This document shows, in pieces, positions 16,847 to 24,283 of a DNA stretch of 64,000 nt; position 1 is the stretch's first letter; the number at the start of each line of letters is the position of its first letter. Origin of the DNA: JAOUGY01 sp963825585. GTDB lineage: Bacteria > Actinomycetota > Acidimicrobiia > Spongiisociales > ZC4RG35. Where the stretch lies: positions 62,001 through 126,000 of the forward strand of contig CAWGTX010000005.1 of assembly GCA_963825585.1 (NCBI GenBank). The letters are read 5' to 3'. Under the pieces are notes generated by a model that saw nothing but the letters and a program-made list of their open reading frames with translations, searched no databases and was not told where the DNA came from. Made by a program: the position numbers and the translations under genes.

Positions 16847-18469
16847 ATGGCCTGGGCCGACGCCTCAGACACGACCGCCCGCCTGGTCGGAATGGTGGGA
16901 AGGTACGACCGTGACGGCGCCACCGACTGGTGTGCCGGGCTGATCGAGCGGTTGGCGGCGACCGCCGAGCCGTTCCCGGCCGACGAGGCGAAGAAGGTGC
17001 TGTCGCAGCTGCGGTCGAACCGCTGGTTCGACCTGATGGAGTCCGTCGCCCAGGCGTTGGTGGCGGGCGGTGTCGACCACCCGCAGATCCTCCGGCAGTA
17101 CGCCCAGGCGCTCATCGACGGCGGCCGGCCCCTGGCTGCGGTGTCGGTGCTGCGAACCCGACTGGCCGACCTGCCCGACGGTCACGAGGAATCCTCCGAG
17201 ATCTGCGGTCTGCTGGGCCGCTGCTACAAGCAGATGTATGTGAACTCCGGCCAGCCGGGATTTCCCCGCAACCGGAAGCTGTTGGCCGACGCCGTCGACG
17301 CCTACGGCTCGGTGTACCGCTCCGATCCCGGTGAACACCTGTGGCACGGGGTGAACCTGGTGGCGCTGCTGGCGCGGGCCGAACGCGACGGTGTCGACAT
17401 CGCCGGTGCCCCGGCGTGGGGCGACGTCGCCGCCGAGGTGCTGGCAGCGGCACAGGCGCGCTGTGAGCAGGCCGAGGCCAAGCCGTGGGATCTCGCCGTT
17501 GCCCTGGAGGCGGCGCTGGCGGTGGGCGACGACACGGCTGCACTGGAGTGGCTGGGTCGCTACGTGCAGACCGACGCCGGGGCGTTCGAGCTGTCGGCCA
17601 CCCTGCGTCAACTCGAAGAAGTGTGGCAGCTCAACCCGGGCGGCGAGCGCGGTGCGATGCTCACCATCCTGCGTTCGGCGATCCTCAGTCGTGAGGACGG
17701 TGGCGGGGTCAGCCTCGACATCGGTGCGGCCAACCCCGGCACCGACGCGTTGGAGGCGGTCTCCGACGTGGTGCTCGAGAAGGTGCTGGGGACCACCGGT
17801 GTGCAGAGTCTGAAGTGGTACCGCAGCGGGCTCACTCGGGCCGAGGCGGTGGCACGGATCTGCAACGATTCGGGAGAGGGTGTGGGAACGGGGTTCCTGC
17901 TGGCAGGCTCTGAGTTGTCCGATCAGCTGCCCGCAGATGAGATGTTCGTGATCACCAACGCCCACGTGGTCTCGGAAACCGTCGCCGGGGCCTTGTTCCC
18001 CGACGAAGCCCAGATCACCTTCGAAGCGCTGGGGCTGGAAGACTCATTCGCCGTCACCGAGCTGGTCTTCACGTCACCACCCGACCAGCTGGATGTGTCG
18101 GTGCTGCGGATCGATCCGAAAGCTCCGACGGTGGAGGCGATCCCGGTGGCACCCCGCCTCCCCGCCAACGACGGCCAACAGCGGGTGTACGTGATCGGCC
18201 ATCCGCTGGGCGGGGGTCTGTCGTTCTCGCTGCAGGACAACGTGCTGCTCGACATGGAGACGCCGAAGCTGCACTACCGGGCACCCACCGAACCGGGCAG
18301 CTCGGGGAGTCCGGTGTTCAACGCACAGTGGAAACTGGTGGCGCTCCACCACGCCGGGGGAACGGCGCTCCCACGGCTCAACGGCGCCAAGGGCACCTAC
18401 GCCGCCAACGAGGGACTGTGGATTCAGTCGATCCGTGAAGCGCTGACCGCGTTCCTCGCTCAGCGCTGA
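16847..18469 (+). CDS. TPR-like/TRAFs-binding domain serine protease
   Basis: A 540-residue protein. Residues about 10-85 form a helical domain like an effector-associated adaptor. About 85-300 form a TPR-like region similar to the MAP3K TRAFs-binding domain (CGLLGRCYKQMYV, LWHGVNLVALLARAERDG). About 345-535 form a trypsin-like protease with all three catalytic residues in place: His373 in TNAHVV, Asp416 in LDVSVLRID, and Ser488 in PGSSGSPVF. No signal peptide is seen, so it should act in the cytoplasm. The ATG at 16847 has a GGAGGAAG ribosome site. It is paired with the hydrolase upstream and shares its architecture with the nuclease-protease at 24280-27094. Confidence 0.85.
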   Translation: MAWADASDTTARLVGMVGRYDRDGATDWCAGLIERLAATAEPFPADEAKKVLSQLRSNRWFDLMESVAQALVAGGVDHPQILRQYAQALIDGGRPLAAVSVLRTRLADLPDGHEESSEICGLLGRCYKQMYVNSGQPGFPRNRKLLADAVDAYGSVYRSDPGEHLWHGVNLVALLARAERDGVDIAGAPAWGDVAAEVLAAAQARCEQAEAKPWDLAVALEAALAVGDDTAALEWLGRYVQTDAGAFELSATLRQLEEVWQLNPGGERGAMLTILRSAILSREDGGGVSLDIGAANPGTDALEAVSDVVLEKVLGTTGVQSLKWYRSGLTRAEAVARICNDSGEGVGTGFLLAGSELSDQLPADEMFVITNAHVVSETVAGALFPDEAQITFEALGLEDSFAVTELVFTSPPDQLDVSVLRIDPKAPTVEAIPVAPRLPANDGQQRVYVIGHPLGGGLSFSLQDNVLLDMETPKLHYRAPTEPGSSGSPVFNAQWKLVALHHAGGTALPRLNGAKGTYAANEGLWIQSIREALTAFLAQR

Positions 18470-19359
18470 CGGTCGGCGGCTCCGGCGGTGGTCTTCTCGG
18501 TGACGAGCATGGCGGCGGTCACTCCGTCGATGGTGCCGGTCACCGGCAGGCCCATCGCCTCCTGATATTTCTTGACCCAGTCGACCGTCTCGCTGCCGTA
18601 CCCGCCGTCCGCTCCGTGTTCGGGGAGCGCCTCGGGGTTCCACGCCAGCAGGCACTGCTGGAATCGTTCGACTGCCGATCCTTTGACGCCGCGTTGCAGC
18701 ACTGTTTCCTCCTCGAGGGTGATGGTGGTGGGTGTGGTGGCGGGTGTGGTGGCGGTGCTGGTGGTCGTGGTGCCGCGTGGCGCCGATGACGTTCCACCAC
18801 CGGGGACGGTCGACCAGTCGATCTCCAGTGCGGTGGGGCCGACGTCGATCTGGAAGTGCATCCGATCGCGCTTTGTCCAGTTCCCGCCCCATGCCCACAC
18901 CGACCGACCCCGCACGTTTTTGATGGCGAGGGCGGCTGCCACGTGCGACGACTTGATCTTGCCCGAGTAAGGGTCGCCTGTGGTGTATGGGTTGGCGGCC
19001 GGGTCGATGTCGATGGCGATCCCGAACGAGTGCAACGAGTAGTTGTTGGTGCCGGCGATGTTGCGGCAGTTGTAGGCCCACGACGAGCTCGGCTGGTATC
19101 CCGCCGAACGCAACGCCGCTTCCAGGGCTTTGAAGGCGTCGGTTGCCGGGGCGGCCACCCCACCGATGGACTTGCCGAAGAAGTTGGGGTTGGTGAACCC
19201 TCCCGACCCCTTGTGGCACAACCAGTCCGCCCACAGGCGGCGGAGATCGCCGGTCGATGTCTCGAGGGTGAGCCCGGGGTCCTGAAGTTCGGCGTCGCCT
19301 TCGGCGTCGAGGAACTCGGCGGGCATCCCCTCGGTGCTTGGAGCGAACGAATGATCCAC
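18460..19359 (-). CDS. M15-type peptidase with peptidoglycan-binding domain
   Basis: A 299-residue protein starting at GTG 19359, 8 bases after AAGGAGGA. Residues about 80-190 look like a D-Ala-D-Ala carboxypeptidase/M15 fold. It has SLHSFGIAIDIDPAANPY, where the HxxxxxxxD zinc ligands are expected, and RDRMHFQIDV with the final metal-binding His. A Thr-rich linker (210-235) leads to a C-terminal peptidoglycan-binding-1 domain (VLQRGVKGSAVERFQQCL and GYGSETVDWVKKYQ). No signal peptide is visible, which is odd for a wall enzyme; it may be an intracellular effector or exported by a specialised route. Its 3' end overlaps the convergent protease gene by 10 bases. Confidence 0.78.
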   Translation of the reverse strand: MDHSFAPSTEGMPAEFLDAEGDAELQDPGLTLETSTGDLRRLWADWLCHKGSGGFTNPNFFGKSIGGVAAPATDAFKALEAALRSAGYQPSSSWAYNCRNIAGTNNYSLHSFGIAIDIDPAANPYTTGDPYSGKIKSSHVAAALAIKNVRGRSVWAWGGNWTKRDRMHFQIDVGPTALEIDWSTVPGGGTSSAPRGTTTTSTATTPATTPTTITLEEETVLQRGVKGSAVERFQQCLLAWNPEALPEHGADGGYGSETVDWVKKYQEAMGLPVTGTIDGVTAAMLVTEKTTAGAADRQR

Positions 19360-19472
19360 GGCGAGTCCTCCTTCGAGGTGACGCATCTGGCGACCTCTCC
19401 GATCGAGGCTAGCGAAGCGCCGAGGAGGACGGCGGGTGGGGGCGTACACCACCCGGGAGACGCCACTGGCGC

Positions 19473-20507
19473 TCATCCGGCGAACTGCACCTCGACGGGT
19501 GCCAGCGTGATCGAGCACCTCGCCGGAGAACCCGATCCGCGTACGCCGGGGATCTGGACGGTCACGGTGTCGGAGCCTCCCTCGCCCGCCAGGCCCAGTT
19601 GCACCCTGGCAACCGAATCGGCCTGGACATCGAGCCCGAAGAACCACGACTGGTCGGCCAGGCTGTCCGAAGGGGCGTACTGGCGTCCGCCGGCGCCGCG
19701 GGCGATGACGTCACGGGCCGCCGGGATGGCCACCGCCACCGATCGGTTGTTGACGATCTCGATGTCGAGCGTGGCTCCGCTCTCGAAGGTCCCGAAGTTG
19801 GCTCGGCTGGTGGATGTCACCCGCCCGCTGACATCGGCGCACTCCGGGGTGCCCTGCCAGGGAGGGAAGGTCCCCACCAGCGCCGACCAGGCGCCCACGC
19901 CCACGGCGAGAAAGACGAGCACCAGGACGATGGCGCCCGCACATCCCGACCTTCCCGAGGCGCCGGCTCGCACATCGGCGACGGTGTGGCCGGGCGGCTG
20001 GGAACGCCGTTGCTGGAGGGACTGGTTGAGGGCCTGGGTGATGCGGAACTTCAGGTCACCCACACTGTCGAAGTAGGCCACCGTCGCCCCAGAGTCCTCC
20101 AGCTTGCGCCGGAACCGAGCCTGGGCGGCGGAGGTGTTGGCGGCGTGCATCAGTTGCAGCGGAGCCGCTTCCGGCTTCAGGAGGAACACCAAGCGTTCCA
20201 TGCCCAACTCGGTGGCGGTGTCGAACTCGAGTTCGGTGAACGATCTGGAAGGGTCATCGCGCAGCGGGCTTCCGTAGTCGAATCCGATGATGGCGAGGAA
20301 GATGTCGGCGCGTTGGAGATGACTCACCGACGTCGCCGCCGGATCGAGGTCGCTGGCCGGGAAGAACTCCATGTGATGAGCCTTGGCGCCGTCGATGGCG
20401 TTGACGGCCCGCTCGGCGCCGTCGAGGAAGGACTCACCGTCCGGGTACTGGCGCATCCCTTGGGTGTGACTGAGAAAGACGAGGACCTGATCGGCTACGA
20501 CGGTCAC
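19473..20507 (-). CDS. DUF4062-type protein with membrane helix and beta domain
   Basis: About 344 residues. The N-terminal 150 residues are a DUF4062-like, TIR-related fold: VLVFLSHTQGM, HLQRADIFLAIIGFDYGSP and SFTELEFDTATELGM. A single membrane helix follows (about residues 185-206, GAIVLVLVFLAVGVGAW), then an extracellular or periplasmic-type beta domain to the end. DUF4062 proteins are predicted sensors or effectors in bacterial conflict systems. The start is uncertain: GTG 20507 is chosen because it is closest to the first strand, but GTG 20543 also fits. It follows the SLOG-like gene by about 40 bases on the same strand. Confidence 0.7.
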   Translation of the reverse strand: MTVVADQVLVFLSHTQGMRQYPDGESFLDGAERAVNAIDGAKAHHMEFFPASDLDPAATSVSHLQRADIFLAIIGFDYGSPLRDDPSRSFTELEFDTATELGMERLVFLLKPEAAPLQLMHAANTSAAQARFRRKLEDSGATVAYFDSVGDLKFRITQALNQSLQQRRSQPPGHTVADVRAGASGRSGCAGAIVLVLVFLAVGVGAWSALVGTFPPWQGTPECADVSGRVTSTSRANFGTFESGATLDIEIVNNRSVAVAIPAARDVIARGAGGRQYAPSDSLADQSWFFGLDVQADSVARVQLGLAGEGGSDTVTVQIPGVRGSGSPARCSITLAPVEVQFAG

Positions 20508-20547
20508 CTCCGCGGTCGACCCTACACCGTGCCGGCCATGCACCCGG

Positions 20548-21078
20548 TCAGGGCTCGATGACAGCCACCTCGCCGCCCGACTCCCTCACGGTCTCCACCA
20601 TGTGGCCGGTGCCCCCGGGTCCGTCGCCACCGGCGCCGTCCCACACGAAGATGCCCCGGAGCGGCGGTGCCGCCTGACGGGCCCACTCCAGCATCCGCAG
20701 GTTGTTGGGCGTGTGGGGGTCCTCCAGCTCGTCCATGCCGGGTTCGGGACCGACCACGGTGGTGGCCGGGTGCGCCACCACGGCGTCGAAACGCCGGGTC
20801 CACTGGTCGCCTGCGAACCTCACGGACTCGTCGAGGAATGCTGACGTTTGGCGGGGGAGGAACACGGTGAGCCGGCGGTCGGTGTCGAGCCACGCCTCGC
20901 AGAACAACAGGTCACCCCCGCACGCCGCTCCCGAGAACGCCTCGGCTTCGGGGTCGGCGATGTCGTCGACCGCCAACCGGATCCTGGTCGTCACCGGGCC
21001 GACGTGATCCGGTGGGAACCGCGCGGTGGACCGGTAAGGGGCGTCGATCATGTGTCCGGAGAACACGACACTGGTCAC
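20548..21078 (-). CDS. SLOG-like Rossmann-fold sensor protein
   Basis: A 176-residue soluble protein. It begins VTSVVFSGHMIDAP, has a following RFPP motif, then AFSGAACGGDLLFCEAWL and LTVFLPRQTSAFLDESV. This pattern of a Ser-Gly-His opening and a GGD nucleotide-loop-like segment is shared with a family often found beside TPR, cyclase or TIR proteins and resembles the SLOG superfamily of nucleotide-sensing folds. The assignment is by motif resemblance only. The GTG at 21078 is preferred because the conserved part starts there. It probably forms an operon with the DUF4062 membrane protein and may sense a nucleotide signal. Confidence 0.58.
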   Translation of the reverse strand: MTSVVFSGHMIDAPYRSTARFPPDHVGPVTTRIRLAVDDIADPEAEAFSGAACGGDLLFCEAWLDTDRRLTVFLPRQTSAFLDESVRFAGDQWTRRFDAVVAHPATTVVGPEPGMDELEDPHTPNNLRMLEWARQAAPPLRGIFVWDGAGGDGPGGTGHMVETVRESGGEVAVIEP

Positions 21079-21218
21079 CGGGCGACGATACCCGGACCGA
21101 GGGCCTGTTCCGGACACTCGTGGCGATTGGTTGCGGGTGTGGCCTACACGGCGGGGTCCGCCGGGCTAGCGTCGGGGTTCGCGACGTCGACTCGGTCACA
21201 CGCAGAAGGGATGAGACG

Positions 21219-21699
21219 ATGCCGGACGAGTCGAATTCGGGCGCTCGGATCTTCATCTCGTACGCCCACGAGGACGAGGAGCTCAAGAACGAGCTCGACA
21301 AGCACCTCAAGGCGTCTGAAGCGTTCCGCCAAGGTCGAGGTGTGGAGCGATCGCGAGCTGATCGCCGGTCAGGAGTGGGATGAGTCGATCATGGCCGAGC
21401 TCCACCAGGCCAACATCATCCTGCTGCTCATCAGTGTCGACTTCAACGCCTCCGATTTCATATGGGACAAGGAACTGGCGGTCGCCATGGAACGTCACAA
21501 AGCTGGCACCGCCCGGGTGGTGCCGGTGATCCTGCGCAAGTGCGATTGGGACGACATGCCCTACGCTGCCCTGCAGGCGTTACCCCGCAACGCCACCCCC
21601 ATCACCGAGTACCCCGACCGCGACTCCGCCTACACCGAGGTCGCCCAGGGGGTCGAACAACTCGTCGACCTGATCAACGCCCAGCAGGGTTCTGGGTGA
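21219..21699 (+). CDS. Stand-alone TIR-domain protein (one frameshift)
   Basis: About 159 residues once one extra base is allowed. The first frame gives ARIFISYAHEDEELKNELDK. Removing T21315 restores LKALKRSAKVEVWSDREL, exactly what the TIR family shows between helix A and the BB loop. The frame then runs to the stop with IILLLISVDFNASDFIWDKE and the catalytic-type Glu in WDKELAVAM. The BB-loop WSDRELIAGQEWDE is intact. TIR domains of this bacterial class cleave NAD or make cyclic ADP-ribose variants (family knowledge). It begins a plus-strand pair with the TIR-like/RDD gene 64 bases downstream. Confidence 0.82.
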
Positions 21700-21763
21700 T
21701 CGGTTCGAAGGCCCGGGGTGGGCAACACCCCGGTGGTATGGATGTCGGCAATGGAGGTTGGGT

Positions 21764-23095
21764 GTGACAGGAATCACGGCATCGCCGGAGAAGCAGGCTG
21801 ACGTCCTGATCTACCTGCTGGCAGCCGACGAGGACCAGGCTGTGTGCGAGGCGATCCGCCGCCACCTGGCCCCGATCACCAGGGACGCCGATGTCGGTAT
21901 CAGCGTGCTCGACGACTTCAGCGCGCCGGGTGGGAGCGACATCGCAGAGCACCAGAAGCAGCTGCTGGTGGCCGACATCGTCCTGTCGATCATCAGTGCC
22001 GACTTCATCGACGACGACGAGATCTACGCCCGGAACCAGGCGGTGATCGACCGGTACAACCGGGGCGAGACGCTCATCATCTCGATCCTGGTCAGGAACT
22101 GTCTGTGGAAGCTGCTCCCGTTGGCGGCGTTGCCGATGCTGCCCAAGAACCATCAGCCGATCAACAACGCCCAGTTCTGGAACAGTGAGGACGACGCCGT
22201 CACGTCGGTGGTGGCCGACCTCTACGAGTCGATCAGCGAGATGCTCACCAAGGCGGGCGCCACCATGGCGGCCGCGCCGACCTCATCGACTCCCGGCACG
22301 GCGCCCCGGGCGGATGCCACTCCTCCCGCCGGACCCGCCGATCCGGTGGTCAGCGTTTCGCTCACCGATGCGCAAACGGCCGCCTCCGATCTGGTGGGTG
22401 CCGGCGCGCCGAGCGCAGGCGGTCCGGCTCCCACCGAGGGCCTGGCCGAGGCGACATCTGCACCCGCCGACGCCGAAGAGACGGCCGGGCGGGCCGTTGC
22501 CGAGCCCGATGTCGTGATCGAGCTACCCGCCGTCGAAGCCGCCCCAACGGCAGCCGACCAGGAGACGACACCGGACGGTGCACAAACCGGCTTCGTGTTC
22601 AACAAGCCTGCCGTCACCGCCCCCATCGAGGTGGACTGGCGCCGGCAGTACTACCGGAAGGTGCTGGCCAAACGGGCAGTGGCGATCCTCCTGGACTTCG
22701 CCATCCTCTTCTTCGTGATCCCCTTCACGTTGGGCTTCGTGTATTTCGTGATCGCCGACCTGGCGGGGATCGGCGAGGAGAACGACCTGACCGTCATGGA
22801 CGGGATCTTCTACCTGTGCATCGCGGTGTTCTATCTGGTGGCTCCGGCGTTGGAGGCTTCCAAGTGGCGGGCCACCCCGGGAAAACGGATCCTCAAGCTC
22901 GAGATCACCACCGAACAGGGTGAACAGATCTCGTATGGGCGGGCGTTCGTGAGGAACGTTCTGCGCACGCTCACCGCCTACTCCTACGTGTTCGTGGTGC
23001 CCTTGATCGTCCAGTACTTCCGGTTCCGGAAGACCAAGCAGCTGTTCCACGACGAGGTGTCGTCCACCACCATTGGAGAGCGTTTGACGGCGTAG
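21764..23095 (+). CDS. TIR-like domain fused to an RDD membrane domain
   Basis: A 443-residue protein starting at GTG 21764, 6 bases after GGAGG. Residues about 8-140 are TIR-like (DVLIYLLAADEDQAVCEAI, then LLVADIVLSIISADFIDDDE), but the position of the usual catalytic Glu falls in EIYARNQAV and looks substituted, so NADase activity is doubtful. A long Ala/Pro/Thr-rich acidic linker covers about 165-275. The C-terminal 150 residues form an RDD domain with two to three membrane helices (AVAILLDFAILFFVIPFTL, and YSYVFVVPLIVQYF near the end). It may be the membrane-bound partner of the TIR protein just upstream. RDD domains have been linked to transport or ion exchange, so a channel-type effector is possible. 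Confidence 0.72.
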   Translation: MTGITASPEKQADVLIYLLAADEDQAVCEAIRRHLAPITRDADVGISVLDDFSAPGGSDIAEHQKQLLVADIVLSIISADFIDDDEIYARNQAVIDRYNRGETLIISILVRNCLWKLLPLAALPMLPKNHQPINNAQFWNSEDDAVTSVVADLYESISEMLTKAGATMAAAPTSSTPGTAPRADATPPAGPADPVVSVSLTDAQTAASDLVGAGAPSAGGPAPTEGLAEATSAPADAEETAGRAVAEPDVVIELPAVEAAPTAADQETTPDGAQTGFVFNKPAVTAPIEVDWRRQYYRKVLAKRAVAILLDFAILFFVIPFTLGFVYFVIADLAGIGEENDLTVMDGIFYLCIAVFYLVAPALEASKWRATPGKRILKLEITTEQGEQISYGRAFVRNVLRTLTAYSYVFVVPLIVQYFRFRKTKQLFHDEVSSTTIGERLTA

Positions 23096-23098
23096 CCG

Positions 23099-24283
23099 TC
23101 AGCCGATTCCGACCGCGTCGAGCAACTCGGCGACGTAGGAGCGGGCCAGCTGGGCGCTGAGCGCCTCGGCATCGACCACGTGGATGATGGGCGGCACGCC
23201 GTCACCACCCTCGCTCAGCACCGGCACGAAACCGCCCGGGTATTCGAGCAACCGCACCAGGTCGAAGGCCGACGGCCGGCTCAGGTCGTTGATCCGGATC
23301 GGGCTGGTGTTGAGCGCCTCGTCGAACCAGAAGCGCAGATTGGCTTCGCTCAGGACCAGCTTGGTGTCCCATTCCGGTCGGGCCGAGAACGACCGCTCGA
23401 ACAGGGCGACGATGGCGCCGGCTTCGGCGTTGATGTCCGATTCCACGCGGGAGCGTTTGCTGTGGGACCGGTCGAAGCGGATGAGCTCGGGGTGGAGTCC
23501 GGCGAACACCCGCAACACCGTGTTGAGCGACAGCATCCCCACGAAGCGGCCCCCGTCGAGAATCAGCAGCCGGCGTGCGCCGGTGAGCCGCGAGAGCATG
23601 AACGCCAGCAGGTAGAGCCGGGTAGACCACCATTCCGAGGCGATGTCGATGGTGACGACCCGTTCGGTGCGGGCATCGGAGACCACCTGGATGATGCCAC
23701 CGGCGTAACTGGAGTCCGGGATGATCTGGTCGGCGGTGACCGGCACACCCAGGTCCACGACGTTGCGGGTGACGTGGCCGGCGATGCGGGTGTTCGACAC
23801 TGCCGCCGTCACCAGGCTCTCCAGCTGGTCTGGTCCGGAGAAGAACGACACCACGTGGTCCTGCATCAGACGTGAGCGGAAGGCGGTGACGTCGGCGAGC
23901 GAGACGGTCGGGTCGGTGAACCCGTCGATGTGGCGTGGCGGCCACGGGGCCGATTCGTCGAGCAGGAACGGGAGGATCGGGATGTCCTTGTCGATGGCGG
24001 CCAGGTATTCGAACTCGGTGATCGAGGTGTGGTCGGCAACGGCACCGGGTGGGAGCGGGGCGTTGGCGGCGCCCACCGGCACGTACCCGTACCGCCAGGC
24101 CACGATGATCACCACGGCGTCGCTGTCACGGACGGCTTCGAGGACCCGGTCGAGGGGGTAGGTGCGGGCGGCGGTCATGTCCTCCATGGCGACGACGTCG
24201 TGACCGAGCCGCCGCAGCCCCCGGATGGCCGCCGCCCGGTACTCGGTCAGATCTTCAGACGTGGATGAGACGAATACCTTCAT
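23099..24283 (-). CDS. DUF4062 domain protein
   Basis: A 394-residue protein with a textbook DUF4062 opening: MKVFVSSTSEDLTEYRAAAI, the internal MEDMTAART, and a DSDAVVIIVAWRYGYVP segment, followed by SITEFEYLAA. Residues about 195-390 form a second alpha/beta domain (SEWWSTRLYLLAFMLSRLTG, ILDGGRFVGMLSLNTVLRVF) that I do not recognise. It is cytoplasmic. The ATG at 24283 overlaps the stop of the nuclease-protease gene by 4 bases (ATGA), so the two are co-translated. DUF4062 is TIR-related and acts as a sensor or signal receiver in predicted conflict systems; here it likely controls or is controlled by the nuclease-protease. Confidence 0.78.
   Translation of the reverse strand: MKVFVSSTSEDLTEYRAAAIRGLRRLGHDVVAMEDMTAARTYPLDRVLEAVRDSDAVVIIVAWRYGYVPVGAANAPLPPGAVADHTSITEFEYLAAIDKDIPILPFLLDESAPWPPRHIDGFTDPTVSLADVTAFRSRLMQDHVVSFFSGPDQLESLVTAAVSNTRIAGHVTRNVVDLGVPVTADQIIPDSSYAGGIIQVVSDARTERVVTIDIASEWWSTRLYLLAFMLSRLTGARRLLILDGGRFVGMLSLNTVLRVFAGLHPELIRFDRSHSKRSRVESDINAEAGAIVALFERSFSARPEWDTKLVLSEANLRFWFDEALNTSPIRINDLSRPSAFDLVRLLEYPGGFVPVLSEGGDGVPPIIHVVDAEALSAQLARSYVAELLDAVGIG

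Noticed and set aside
21219..21699. Programmed +1 frameshifting as an explanation for the TIR and other split genes
   Set aside because: No common slippery site is shared by the shift points; some need a base added and some removed, and several lie in base runs. Random error or mutation is simpler.
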